Shown here piece by piece: positions 8,796-16,458 of a stretch of DNA of 64,000 bases. Numbering within the stretch: the stretch's first letter is position 1; every line of letters starts with the position of its first letter. The DNA comes from JANXLO01 sp038231295 (lineage in GTDB: Bacteria; Armatimonadota; Chthonomonadetes; Chthonomonadales; Chthonomonadaceae): contig JBBRLP010000002.1 in NCBI GenBank assembly GCA_038231295.1, positions 103,908-167,907 on the forward strand, in the 5' to 3' direction. The notes beneath the pieces were generated by a model. That model did not search any database. It worked only from the letters and a program-made list of their open reading frames with translations, and was not told the origin of the DNA. The translations under genes and the position numbers were made by a program.

Positions 8796-8816
8796 CCGGC
8801 ACCCCTTCACAAAGCA

Positions 8817-8847
8817 GCCCCTGTACCCACACTTGGGAGACAGGGGC
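8817..8847. terminator. Probable terminator between convergent genes
   Basis: GCCCCTGT (8817-8824) and ACAGGGGC (8840-8847) can pair around a 15-nt loop, between the ends of the plus-strand permease and the minus-strand thioredoxin-like gene. T tracts are weak on both sides, so efficiency is uncertain. Confidence 0.45.
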
Positions 8848-8871
8848 CGTTAGAGTAGACCTGTGTAGAGA

Positions 8872-9390
8872 CTATTTCGTCAGTTGCTTCAGTTTCGCGA
8901 GGATTGCAGGCACATCATCCGGGTTGGCGACGTACTTGCCCGTTTTATCGAGGATGACATTGGAGGGGATGCCGCTAAAGCCGAATTTCCCGATAACCTT
9001 GCCCTCCTCGTCGGAGAGTATGGGGTAGGTCACGCCGTGCTGTTTGCGGAACGCTTTTATTTTGACAAACGGGTTCGGAACGCCCTCCTCCAGGGAGAGC
9101 GAAAGAACCTGAACATTGTGGGTCTTGAACTTCTGCCAGACCTCTTTCTCTAAATGAGGAGCCTCCTCATTGCAGCCCCCTCACCAGGTGGCGAAGAAGT
9201 TCAGGACGACAATTTTGCCCTTGTAGTCCGATAGTTTGACGGTCTTGCCCTGATCGCTCTTGAACGCAAAATCGGTGACCTTGTCGCCGATTTTGTAGTT
9301 TCCCCGCCCGCCCGCCAGACCATAATGGGTGGTGAGCGAGAGCGCCAGAACGAACAGGACCGCCGAAGCGAGCAGTGATCGTTTCGTCAT
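8872..9390 (-). CDS. Probable selenoprotein: TlpA/AhpC-TSA-type thiol-disulfide oxidoreductase with U-x-x-C motif
   Basis: A 172-residue exported thioredoxin-fold protein if the in-frame UGA at 9181-9183 (codon 70) is read as selenocysteine. N-terminus: 'MTKRSLLASAVLFVLALSL', a signal peptide. Then 'YKIGDKVTDFAFKSDQGK' and 'IVVLNFFATW', the usual lead-in to Cys-x-x-Cys. The next codons are UGA-Gly-Gly-Cys ('W-U-GGC-NEEAPHLEKEVW'). The same frame stays open for 102 more codons to TAG at 8872-8874 and completes the fold, including the cis-proline segment 'GFSGIPSNVILD'. The start ATG 9390 has AGGAG 9-10 nt upstream. A hairpin fitting a bacterial SECIS follows the UGA (9153-9171), and the gene has its own promoter. 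The alternatives are a nonsense mutation or a base-call error turning a Cys codon (TGC/TGT) into TGA; the intact downstream half and the hairpin argue against decay. No selABCD genes are in the window. Confidence 0.8.
9153..9171 (-). promoter_or_regulatory. Candidate bacterial SECIS hairpin
   Basis: On the minus strand, nine nt after the UGA, lies a perfect 19-nt palindrome (AATGAGGAG-G-CTCCTCATT). As RNA it folds into a 7-bp stem with loop AGGCU, or an 8-bp stem with loop GGC. The loop begins 16-17 nt after the UGA and has G in its first two positions. These are the spacing and loop features known for bacterial SECIS elements, which bind SelB inside the coding region. Confidence 0.65.
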
Positions 9391-9445
9391 CTCTATTTTC
9401 TCCTGATCGTACCGGAAGGCGGCATTAGCAGCCTCTTCCACAGAT

Positions 9446-9475
9446 AGTGTATCTCATTTTCCTCTGCGCCGTCAA
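9446..9475 (-). promoter_or_regulatory. Promoter of the selenoprotein gene
   Basis: Minus-strand TTGACG (9470-9475), 18-bp spacer, TACACT (9446-9451). The expected transcript start is about 9439, about 50 nt before the ATG at 9390. Confidence 0.6.
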
Positions 9476-9509
9476 CAAAAATGCAGCCCTCTGCTGGAGA
9501 ACAGAGGGC
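9476..9509 (-). terminator. Terminator of the prepilin-lipoprotein operon
   Basis: GCCCTCTG (9486-9493) pairs with CAGAGGGC (9502-9509); on the minus strand the stem is followed by a T-rich stretch (complement of the A run at 9477-9481). Confidence 0.65.
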
Positions 9510-9552
9510 AGCAACATGCTGTATCAGGAATCACACAGCGCACACACCGAGG

Positions 9553-9789
9553 CTATCTGCCCCCTCCCGGAACCGGACCGGGATTGGGCATGGTGCCAGC
9601 AGGTGTCGTGACGCTGCCGCCCGATTTTTTGAGAGTGGGATCACTCTCAATCGCCTTTTGCATTTGCGATTCGCCTTCCTTCTGTTTGGCAGTCTGGTCT
9701 CCGGATGGGGCGTCTCCATCCTTGCCTCCGCAGCCCGCAAGCACTGTTACCAGGAAGCACAAACTCAATGCGATAGTCACACGCTTCAT
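9553..9789 (-). CDS. Small lipoprotein of unknown function
   Basis: A 78-residue protein with a classic lipoprotein signal ('MKRVTIALSLCFLVTVLAGC', lipobox LAGC with Cys20). A hydrophilic tail rich in Gly, Lys, Gln and Pro follows, ending in a Pro/Gly-rich segment. No domain is recognised. Three in-frame ATGs are close together (9807, 9795, 9789); 9789 is chosen because GAGGGGAG lies about 8 nt before it and it gives a normal signal peptide. It begins 17 nt after the stop of the prepilin-like gene, so the two are co-transcribed. Many Armatimonadota prepilin-like genes have such a small lipoprotein beside them (general impression, not checked). Confidence 0.75.
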   Translation of the reverse strand: MKRVTIALSLCFLVTVLAGCGGKDGDAPSGDQTAKQKEGESQMQKAIESDPTLKKSGGSVTTPAGTMPNPGPVPGGGR

Positions 9790-9806
9790 TGACATGGCTC
9801 CCCTCA

Positions 9807-10604
9807 TTATCCGTCCACATCCGGGTTGTAGTACGCTTTATACTGACCGAAATTGGTGCCGGGTTTGTTTGGGGAGGTTCCATCCTGAGAGATGAAGCGG
9901 TTGGCAACACGACCCGGCTGAATGAACGCGGAGTGTCCATCGGTGAAGGTGTAGTTCGCTCCATTGGTGTGGACAGCTTTAACGCTGGCATCGTAGTGCG
10001 TTCCGCCATAAGGCCAGGGCTGCGTTGCAGGCAGAGCGCCCGTGACGTAGTAGAGATTGTTCGTTCCGGCGAGCTGACAGCAGGCGAACGTGCGCTGCGG
10101 CGGGACTGTCCAGACGAGATTGTCGCTCAGGTCACACGCGGAGCGTCGAATGGTGTTCGTCTCCAGCGGATCGGTGACATCGGTAATGGCTCCGAATGCC
10201 TCTGTCACGAGGATTGTCGAAGCAGGGGTCTTGAGGGAGGCCAACGGATAGAAGAGAGGACGGTAGTTGATGGCGTACGAGACGGGAACGACGGTGACGT
10301 TGTTTACTTTGGTAGCCTGGTTCGGGTCGTTGGGACACTTGAACAGTTGCGAGTTTTTGACATACGGATACATCTGCCCCGCCCATCCGATTCCAGCGAA
10401 GCCCGGGCCGGAGGGAAACTGTTCGTCATAGTCCTGCGTGTACATAAGCTGCCCCAAACCGATCTGTTTCATGTTGGAAAGGCAGGAGATGGCTCGTGCC
10501 TTCTCGCGTGCCTGCGCGAACACCGGAAACAGAATTGCTGCGAGAATCGCGATTATCGCGATCACGACGAGCAACTCAATGAGGGTGAAACCTTTTCGAG
10601 CCAT
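9807..10604 (-). CDS. Prepilin-like protein (N-terminal methylation motif, H-x9-DG C-terminus)
   Basis: A 265-residue type IV pilin/type II secretion pseudopilin-like protein. It begins 'MARKGFTLIELLVVIAIIAI': a prepilin peptidase site (Gly-Phe, with the conserved Glu five residues in) and a hydrophobic helix for inner-membrane insertion and filament assembly. The body contains 'CLSNMKQIG' and 'YTQDYDE'. Near the C-terminus 'HTNGANYTFTDG' is the H-x9-DG signature. Two adjacent ATGs exist (10607 and 10604); AGGAG favours the second. A consensus promoter lies at 10728-10756. The family is strongly expanded in Planctomycetes-like and Armatimonadota genomes, and its role is mostly unknown. The sequence variant is the main taxonomic clue in the window. 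Confidence 0.9.
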   Translation of the reverse strand: MARKGFTLIELLVVIAIIAILAAILFPVFAQAREKARAISCLSNMKQIGLGQLMYTQDYDEQFPSGPGFAGIGWAGQMYPYVKNSQLFKCPNDPNQATKVNNVTVVPVSYAINYRPLFYPLASLKTPASTILVTEAFGAITDVTDPLETNTIRRSACDLSDNLVWTVPPQRTFACCQLAGTNNLYYVTGALPATQPWPYGGTHYDASVKAVHTNGANYTFTDGHSAFIQPGRVANRFISQDGTSPNKPGTNFGQYKAYYNPDVDG

Positions 10605-10727
10605 CATCTTACTCCTTCGAACGTTCCGTTGCATGGATTTGCATCGGTGCTTATCCTGCATCCAGCGTCCCTGAAAAATCGGGCAGGGGCGAATTGTAAC
10701 AGGTAATATTGCTCTGCTGCCAATCTC

Positions 10728-10756
10728 ATTATAACGCAGAAAGCATCCTCTGTCAA
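10728..10756 (-). promoter_or_regulatory. Consensus sigma70 promoter of the prepilin-like gene
   Basis: Minus-strand TTGACA (10751-10756), 17-bp spacer, TATAAT (10728-10733): both hexamers match consensus exactly. The leader to the ATG is about 117 nt. Confidence 0.85.
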
Positions 10757-10837
10757 CTAAGTGCAGAATGGATGCCTGCTAGAAGGCAAGTTTTGCAAAC
10801 GATATTGCTCTTAAAGGCAGATAAAGAGTGATCGCTC

Positions 10838-11359
10838 TCAGTGTGAGGGAGCTATGAGGCTGGACTGAATCTGATAGAGGAGCGCCTGATACGCAGGAGA
10901 ATGGATGTTGTCCGCCCACATGACGAGGGCATTTTCGCCATTGTCGGTATAGTAGTTTTTGCGGAGCGCAGCCTGATAGAAACCGAACTTCTGGTAGAGG
11001 CGCTGCGCGGCGAGATTGTTCTGGCGCACTTCCAGTGTAGCGCGGGTGGCGCGGCGGCGGATACCCTCTGCCAGAAGCGCGATCAGCAACTGCTCCCCGA
11101 TCTTGCGGCCCCGCAGCAGAGGGTCAACGGCCAGCGTGGTGATATGGGCCTCTTCCATGATGACCCAGACGCCGCCAAATCCGACAGTCTCCTCTTCAAT
11201 GCGGGCAACGAGGTAACAGGCGGAACGGTTGGTCAGTTCGGTGGAGAAGGCCGAGGGCATCCAGGGGACGGGGAAACTGAGGCGGTCAATCCGCAGCACC
11301 GCCTCCATATCGGAGGCTCGCATGGCTTCGATGGTGATTGCTTCGACTCTGACAGTCAT
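10838..11359 (-). CDS. rimI: Ribosomal-protein-alanine N-acetyltransferase (GNAT)
   Basis: A 173-residue GNAT enzyme of the RimI group, which acetylates the N-terminal alanine of ribosomal protein S18 from acetyl-CoA. Family marks: 'DRLSFPVPWMPSAFSTEL' near the N-terminus, the acetyl-CoA-binding stretch 'AVDPLLRGRKIGEQLL' (Q/R-x-x-G-x-G/A type) and 'LEVRQNNLAAQRLYQKFGF' (the RimI-typical 'EVR.sN..A..LY.k.GF'). It is the last gene of an apparent operon, following the TMTC-like gene after 59 bp. Other GNAT targets cannot be excluded. Confidence 0.88.
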   Translation of the reverse strand: MTVRVEAITIEAMRASDMEAVLRIDRLSFPVPWMPSAFSTELTNRSACYLVARIEEETVGFGGVWVIMEEAHITTLAVDPLLRGRKIGEQLLIALLAEGIRRRATRATLEVRQNNLAAQRLYQKFGFYQAALRKNYYTDNGENALVMWADNIHSPAYQALLYQIQSSLIAPSH

Positions 11360-11418
11360 CGTATCTCTCTATCGGAGTGGCATTACTTCTGGAGGTATAA
11401 GATACCCGGCAACCGAGG

Positions 11419-13131
11419 TCAATGTCCAGAGGAAGCGGGTGAACTCAGTGGAAGGAGATCGTCCGTTCCTGACTGCTCATCAAGAGCATGGGCCTCGGCC
11501 ATTCTGCCATTTGCAAGATAGCATACCCGCAGACCTTCCTTCAAATTCCGGTTGTCAGGGGCGAGCAGGATCGCGAGCCGATAGTCCTCTACAGCCGCGT
11601 CGAAATGGCCGGATTGCTGGCGTGTCCAGGCGCGTTGTGGGAGAAGATAGCTCGCGTACATGTGCGGCTGATAGCGCAGGCCGGAATGACTCCAGAGATT
11701 TCTCTGTGAAGCCGGACTATCCACCGCCTTCACGAAATTCTCTCCCGGCGGCAGCTTCGGCAGCATCCCGCCCAGCACTCTATCGAACTGTTCACTGGCG
11801 CGTGTCCACTGCCCCCGCGCCTCATAGAGGAAGGCCAGTCCATGATGCGCGGGCAGGTAATTAGGATCCCCGCTGATTTCAGCCCGCATCAACGCCTCAT
11901 TATCTTTCCAGTTCGACATATCCTTGAGAGTCAGCCCGCAATAGATCAGAATCACGACGACAACTCCCCCCTGAATGCACCGCTCCATCAGCATCTTCCT
12001 CACGTAGAGGGTCAGAAGCGTGTCGAACAGCGAACCGAGCAGTCCCGTTGCCCCGACGAGCGGAATGGCTCCGCGATAGCAGGAAGCCAACTGTGAGGGA
12101 ATCGGGATGAAATTGAGACAGGGGAACACCGTCAGCGTTGTCCAGAGCATCAGTACGCTCAGAGGGCGATTTGCGCGAAGCCGCCACAGAAGCGTGAGCC
12201 ACACGGCAGCGACGGCATAACCGAATCCGGCAGTCAGGGTCTGCGGAGTGTCCCAGGGGCCGAGCGTGGCCTGGTGCATCGCGCCGACGGTCGGGAGGAA
12301 GAGCAGACGCTCGAAATAGGAGAGGGTTCTGCCGATCATCTCCAGATGCAGCCCTAAACTCCAGTGCGGATTCGGCACGGAATTCGGAGGAACGATCTGC
12401 CGCGCCGCCAGAACATACGCCAGAATCGGCACGAGATAGACACTCAGCCAACCCCAGGCGGAACGAGGTAAGGGACCGCCGCGCACTCGCAGCAAAAGCG
12501 GGAAGAGCAGAAGCAGAGGAATACACTGCTCTTTCGTGAAGACCGCCCCTGCATATCCCACGAGCGAAAGCAATAGCCAACCCAATGCAGGCTGCTGACC
12601 GCTCGTTTCCCTTTCTTGCGGCACGAACGCCTTCAAGGCTCCAATGGCGAAGAGAAACAGAAATAGCAACGCCAGACTGTCGGTTCTGCCGCCGATAAAT
12701 GTCGTCACGGTAACCTGGAGTGGATGCAGAGTGAAAAACAGCCCGGCGAGCAGAGCAGTACGCTCCTGACGAAACAGCAGATAAAAAAACCAGAAGCCAA
12801 GCAGTACGACGGCGGCGTGAAGCGCCAGGTTCTCCGCATGATAGAAGATCGTCTGTTCGGAGTGCAGGCGGTGACCTATAGCGAATGTGGCAGTGAAAAG
12901 CGGCCGGTAATAGAGCTGGAAAACAGGCCGCCGAAAACAGTCGAGAGGGCTATCCTGCCATCCGCGCTGGTCGGCGTTATGAATGAGATCGCTGTCGTCA
13001 ATCACTTCATGGAAGTTCAGACAGCGCACCTGCTGCAGCAGTCCGATGAGCAGGATCATCAGGGCAAGCGTCTTATAGAGGGCAGACATCCGTTGTGAAG
13101 ACACAGCGTTAAGAGGGGAAGTCAGGCTCAT
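11419..13131 (-). CDS. Polytopic membrane protein, TMTC/GT-C glycosyltransferase-like, with C-terminal TPR
   Basis: A 570-residue integral membrane protein with about ten hydrophobic helices, then a soluble C-terminal part with TPR-like repeats ('YLPAHHGLAFLYEARGQWTR', 'DAAVEDYRLAILLAPDNRN'). The segment 'FFTLHPLQVTVTTFIGGRTD' matches the 'HP.h.e.v..i.gR.d' signature of TMTC-like proteins and related GT-C-fold mannosyltransferases, and 'YRPLF' near the N-terminus also fits. These families transfer sugars from lipid-linked donors to exported proteins; the bacterial members are mostly uncharacterised. ATG 13131 overlaps the stop of the preceding gene by four bases (ATGA), indicating translational coupling; ATG 13089 is an alternative. 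Confidence 0.75.
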   Translation of the reverse strand: MSLTSPLNAVSSQRMSALYKTLALMILLIGLLQQVRCLNFHEVIDDSDLIHNADQRGWQDSPLDCFRRPVFQLYYRPLFTATFAIGHRLHSEQTIFYHAENLALHAAVVLLGFWFFYLLFRQERTALLAGLFFTLHPLQVTVTTFIGGRTDSLALLFLFLFAIGALKAFVPQERETSGQQPALGWLLLSLVGYAGAVFTKEQCIPLLLLFPLLLRVRGGPLPRSAWGWLSVYLVPILAYVLAARQIVPPNSVPNPHWSLGLHLEMIGRTLSYFERLLFLPTVGAMHQATLGPWDTPQTLTAGFGYAVAAVWLTLLWRLRANRPLSVLMLWTTLTVFPCLNFIPIPSQLASCYRGAIPLVGATGLLGSLFDTLLTLYVRKMLMERCIQGGVVVVILIYCGLTLKDMSNWKDNEALMRAEISGDPNYLPAHHGLAFLYEARGQWTRASEQFDRVLGGMLPKLPPGENFVKAVDSPASQRNLWSHSGLRYQPHMYASYLLPQRAWTRQQSGHFDAAVEDYRLAILLAPDNRNLKEGLRVCYLANGRMAEAHALDEQSGTDDLLPLSSPASSGH

Positions 13132-13499
13132 TGCGAACTTTTTCCGTTGTCAGGAGGAGTGATACGGGTTTGAAGGGTCGTTATGTCGGGCAGCGAGTTG
13201 TCCGGCGGCAAAACTCGGCTAAGGCGATAGGCAACGAAAAGCCGCCAGATCAGGCCCAGTGCGAGAATACCGATGGGAACGAGCAAAATACTCAGCGTGA
13301 CGAACTCCCAGGAGACCGGCACGAACTGTGTACGCAGGACGGACAGACCCAGCCCGCCCACAAGGACACCCAGCAGGCGGACGGTATTCCGCCGTGCCTG
13401 ATAGTCTGAATGCGACGCGGGCGTTTTCTTTAAGCGCAGGCCCGCCAGAAGTAACAGCAGAAAAAAGAGGCCAAGCGAAGCGAGCTGAAAGGCGAACAC
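13128..13499 (-). CDS. Small membrane protein of unknown function
   Basis: A 123-residue protein with three or four hydrophobic helices ('LASLGLFFLLLLLAGLRL', 'LLGVLVGGLGLSVL', 'FVTLSILLVPIGILALGLIW') and a hydrophilic Pro/Thr-rich tail. No family is recognised. It starts with GTG at 13499, preceded by GGAGGTG at good spacing. It sits 26 bp after mtaB and overlaps the TMTC-like gene by 4 bp, so it is part of the same operon and may work with that membrane protein (inference). Confidence 0.7.
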   Translation of the reverse strand: MFAFQLASLGLFFLLLLLAGLRLKKTPASHSDYQARRNTVRLLGVLVGGLGLSVLRTQFVPVSWEFVTLSILLVPIGILALGLIWRLFVAYRLSRVLPPDNSLPDITTLQTRITPPDNGKSSQ

Positions 13500-13525
13500 A
13501 ACGGCACCTCCGGCCCCATCAGTGT

Positions 13526-15013
13526 TTAGACCCGTGCAGTGAAGGTCGCCAGTGGCAGGAATTCGGCATCCGGCGGCGCTTCCATCGGCCCGAAATGCGC
13601 CCCGCCTACCTCGCCAATCGCGCCATCGGAAGTCGGTTCCAGCAGACGCGCCCGAACCACCGTCCCAATGAGATGCGAACCGCCGGTGAACTGGACGCGG
13701 ATATAGTTGCTCGTGTAGCCGCTCAGAAGGCAGGACGCTTCGGGCGCAGGCAGATGCGCTATCGGCTCATGATCGTCGTTCCCACTCGCATTTTCCGTCT
13801 CCAGCGGCAGGGATTTCTCGCGCCCCTCAACGAGGACTTCGAGTTCACGCCCCAGGTGCCGCCGGATGAACTGCGCCTGAGTCTCCCGGCAGGCGGCGGC
13901 GAGTTCGTGGCTTCGGCTCTCCTTTTCCGCCTCCGGGACCTGATCTTTGCGGTCGGCGGCGGGCGTATTGGGGCGCGGCGAGTAACGGAACAGGTGAGCG
14001 CGGGCATAGCCCACGCTCCGCACGACATGGAGTGTACTCTCGAACGCCTCTCGATCTTCCCCCGGAAACCCGACCATAATGTCGCTGGTGATGGCAAGGT
14101 CTGGAATCATCGCATAAGCGGTCTGACAGCGTTCCAGATAGAATGCCTGATCGTAGGGGCGGTTCATCGCCTTCAAGACGGCGCTGTCCCCGCTCTGGAG
14201 GGGGATGTGCAGATGACGGCACAATTTCGGCTCGGATGCGAACGCCGCGAGCAATTTGTCAGTCACCTGAGTCGGTTCGATGGAGGAGAGTCGAACGCGC
14301 TCTATGCCGGGAACCTGCGCCAGTTGAAGCAGCAGGTCGGCCAGATCGGTATGGATTTGAGTCCTATCCTGGGGCGTCATTCGTGGCAGGGTCGCTCCCG
14401 GAATCGCGGTGAACCCGTCCTGCCCGTAGGCTCCCACAAGAACCCCGGTAATCACAATCTCTTTGTACCCCTGCTCGACACGTCGTTCCACATCCGCCAC
14501 GACTTCTGCCACAGGGCGGGAGAGCATATATTTGCGTGTGTAGGGGATTGAACAAAACGCACAGAAGACGTTGCATCCGTCCTGGACTTTGACGGTGGCG
14601 CGGGTTCGGCGCGGCGCGAGGCGACGGTCAGGAGACTCGCGGCGTCTCGCTTCGGCTTCCTGCGCCAGGTGCGGATACTCGTTGAGGACTCGGGAGAACG
14701 TCTGCAATTTGTGGTGGTTCGGCACCAGGAAAGACGCTTCCTCCACTGTCTCGCCTTTGATCTGCGCCATCTCGCCGTAGCAGCCCGTCATCACCACGAC
14801 GGCTTCTGGATTCTGCCGCGCTACTTTTCGCACCATCTGGCGCGACTTGCGTTCCGCCGCCTGTGTCACCGAGCAGGTGTTGATAACGTAGACGTCCGCA
14901 GGCCGGTTGAACTCCGTAATGGCGAAGCCGCCCTCCTCGAAGTCATCGAGGATGCGCTGTGTCTCGTACTGATTCACCTTGCAGCCAAGAGTGATGAATG
15001 CGGCGGTTGGCAC
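13526..15013 (-). CDS. mtaB: tRNA (N6-threonylcarbamoyladenosine-37-C2)-methylthiotransferase, MtaB type
   Basis: A 495-residue radical-SAM methylthiotransferase that would convert t6A37 of tRNAs decoding ANN codons to ms2t6A37. The N-terminal UPF0004 domain has three cluster cysteines: Cys11 ('ITLGCKVNQYET'), Cys47 ('VINTCSV') and Cys78 ('MTGCYG'). The radical-SAM cluster is C147-x3-C151-x2-C154 in 'VQDGCNVFCAFCSIPYTR'. 'GCKVNQYE' and 'GCNVFCAFC' point to MtaB rather than MiaB or RimO. A C-terminal TRAM-like region follows. The GTG at 15013 has AAGGAAG 7 nt upstream; starts further upstream would run into the tRNA-Pro gene. It heads an operon with the small membrane protein, TMTC-like protein and rimI. 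Confidence 0.9.
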   Translation of the reverse strand: MPTAAFITLGCKVNQYETQRILDDFEEGGFAITEFNRPADVYVINTCSVTQAAERKSRQMVRKVARQNPEAVVVMTGCYGEMAQIKGETVEEASFLVPNHHKLQTFSRVLNEYPHLAQEAEARRRESPDRRLAPRRTRATVKVQDGCNVFCAFCSIPYTRKYMLSRPVAEVVADVERRVEQGYKEIVITGVLVGAYGQDGFTAIPGATLPRMTPQDRTQIHTDLADLLLQLAQVPGIERVRLSSIEPTQVTDKLLAAFASEPKLCRHLHIPLQSGDSAVLKAMNRPYDQAFYLERCQTAYAMIPDLAITSDIMVGFPGEDREAFESTLHVVRSVGYARAHLFRYSPRPNTPAADRKDQVPEAEKESRSHELAAACRETQAQFIRRHLGRELEVLVEGREKSLPLETENASGNDDHEPIAHLPAPEASCLLSGYTSNYIRVQFTGGSHLIGTVVRARLLEPTSDGAIGEVGGAHFGPMEAPPDAEFLPLATFTARV

Positions 15014-15137
15014 GAATAAACTTCCTTCCGAAGGCGATTGCGTTTGCTGACACAGTGTACCACGAACCGCCTTTTTCGTCAAAAGAATCACACGCTGGCT
15101 GCGGCCTTCCGTGTTGGAATGATCTCCGCTGGATACC

Positions 15138-15166
15138 TTGACGAATCGCCGCCACCGTGCTATACT
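15138..15166 (+). promoter_or_regulatory. Promoter of tRNA-Pro
   Basis: TTGACG (15138-15143), 17-bp spacer, TATACT (15161-15166), about 40 bp before the mature tRNA. Confidence 0.75.
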
Positions 15167-15208
15167 ACGGGTGTAAATTTCTGCAATTCGTGTGCGGAGA
15201 TTCAGAGC

Positions 15209-15282
15209 CGGGGTGTGGCTCAGCTTGGTAGAGTGCACGGTTCGGGACCGTGAGGTCGCTGGTTCGAATCCAGTCACCCCGA
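15209..15282 (+). tRNA. tRNA-Pro (anticodon CGG)
   Basis: A full cloverleaf can be drawn: acceptor CGGGGTG/CACCCCG (15209-15215, 15275-15281) with discriminator A. D-arm GCTC/GAGT, anticodon stem CACGG/CCGTG around TTCGGGA (anticodon CGG at 15243-15245, followed by G37 as expected for Pro), and T-arm GCTGG/CCAGT around TTCGAAT. The 3' CCA is not encoded. Confidence 0.95.
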
Positions 15283-15285
15283 TAG

Positions 15286-15330
15286 AAAGCGCAGGTCAGG
15301 ATGAAACTTCATCCTGACCTGCGCTTTTTT
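15286..15330 (+). terminator. Strong rho-independent terminator after tRNA-Pro
   Basis: Perfect 19-bp stem (15286-15304 with 15309-15327), 4-nt loop and a run of T. It lies 3 nt after the tRNA and also separates it from the convergent wecA-like gene. Confidence 0.92.
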
Positions 15331-15369
15331 GCTGTTCGTTCGACGAACAATATCTTGTGTCGAAAACTT

Positions 15370-16458
15370 TCAGGTCGGGTTCGTATCGAGCTGCGTTTCC
15401 CGGAGCGGGGCAGGGGAGACTCCCGATTGCGGGCTGGTGAATCGGCTAAGGTAGCTGCCGAAGAACCAGAGGCCAATCGCAATTCCTGCGACCGAGAGCG
15501 GGAGGAGAAGCAGCATCTGAAGCCGTTCGCACAGCAGTCCGACTCCGCCGGTCAGTATGCTCAGGAAATAGAGGCCAAAGACCGCCTGCTTGGGGGTTAG
15601 CCCGGAATAGACAAGGCGGTGCGAACTGTGGTCTTTGCCGCCCTGCGAAATGGCGCGGCCTTCGCGTTTGCGTCGGATAATGACGAGCAGGGTATCGAAA
15701 ATGGGCAGCGCCATGAGCAGTAGCGGGACTGTCAGGCTGGGCAGGGGAGAGGTAAGCGGGCGACAGACCCCGATGACCGTAAGGCCCGCGAGCATGTAGC
15801 CAAGGAACATACTGCCGCAGTCTCCCATGAATATCCGCGCCGGGGTCGCAAAGCGGCAGTTGAAGAACAGAAAACCCAGACAGGAGGCGGACAGCAGGGC
15901 GCTGAGGAGGCCGTAGACCAGTTCGCCATGTAAGAAACTGTACGCCGCCAGTACCCCGCCGACGACTGCTGCTGTTCCGGCGGAGAGGCCGTTCATGTTA
16001 TCGAGCAGGTTGAAGGCATTCGTCAGCGCGACCATCCAGAGTAGAACGGCAGGCAGGGCGATGATATAGACGGGCGAGGTGTGAGTGAGCGCCATCCCGA
16101 CAAGGAAAGGCGTAACGGCCATCACCTGGCCGAGCAGCTTGACCAGCGGGTTGAGAGGAACAGCATCATCGCGCACTCCCAGCGCGAAAAGAAAAATCCC
16201 TCCCGCGAACAGACCGAGTAGCTCATAGGAGTGCAGAAAGCGGTTTTGTGCGAGAACGCAGGCGCTTGTCAGCAGAAAACTGACGACAATCGCGACGCCG
16301 CCATAGAGGGCCGTCGGCGTGGCGTGCCATCGGTCGGCTTTCGGTTTCGCGACCAGACTGAATTTCTGCGCGACGATAATTACCACCTGTGTAAGCAGCG
16401 CGGAGAGAACGACCGCAAAAATCCAGAGCAGAGCCACGGGCGTGTGTGAAGGATTCAT
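15370..16458 (-). CDS. Undecaprenyl-phosphate glycosyl-1-phosphate transferase (WecA/MraY family)
   Basis: A 362-residue polytopic transferase that would start repeat-unit synthesis by moving a sugar-1-phosphate (GlcNAc-1-P in WecA) from a UDP-sugar to undecaprenyl phosphate. About ten TM helices are visible. Signatures: 'KPKADRWHATPTALYGGVAI' (early loop), 'GVRDDAVPLNPLVKL' (Asp-Asp motif), 'NAFNLLDNMNGLSAG' (catalytic loop), 'RIFMGDCGSMFLGYMLAGL' and 'DHSSHRLVYSGLT' (WecA-type C-terminal loop with the His motif). It is the last gene of the minus-strand polysaccharide locus and starts directly after the stop of the epimerase gene. Confidence 0.9.
   Translation of the reverse strand: MNPSHTPVALLWIFAVVLSALLTQVVIIVAQKFSLVAKPKADRWHATPTALYGGVAIVVSFLLTSACVLAQNRFLHSYELLGLFAGGIFLFALGVRDDAVPLNPLVKLLGQVMAVTPFLVGMALTHTSPVYIIALPAVLLWMVALTNAFNLLDNMNGLSAGTAAVVGGVLAAYSFLHGELVYGLLSALLSASCLGFLFFNCRFATPARIFMGDCGSMFLGYMLAGLTVIGVCRPLTSPLPSLTVPLLLMALPIFDTLLVIIRRKREGRAISQGGKDHSSHRLVYSGLTPKQAVFGLYFLSILTGGVGLLCERLQMLLLLPLSVAGIAIGLWFFGSYLSRFTSPQSGVSPAPLRETQLDTNPT

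Noticed and set aside
9181..9441. Separate 86-residue protein ending at the UGA in the CxxC motif
   Set aside because: The frame continues after the UGA with a full thioredoxin C-terminal half, and a SECIS-like hairpin follows, so a single recoded gene explains the sequence better than a truncated one.
15014..15277. Upstream extension of mtaB to 15277
   Set aside because: It would begin inside the tRNA-Pro gene on the opposite strand; GTG 15013 has a good ribosome site and the normal MtaB N-terminus.
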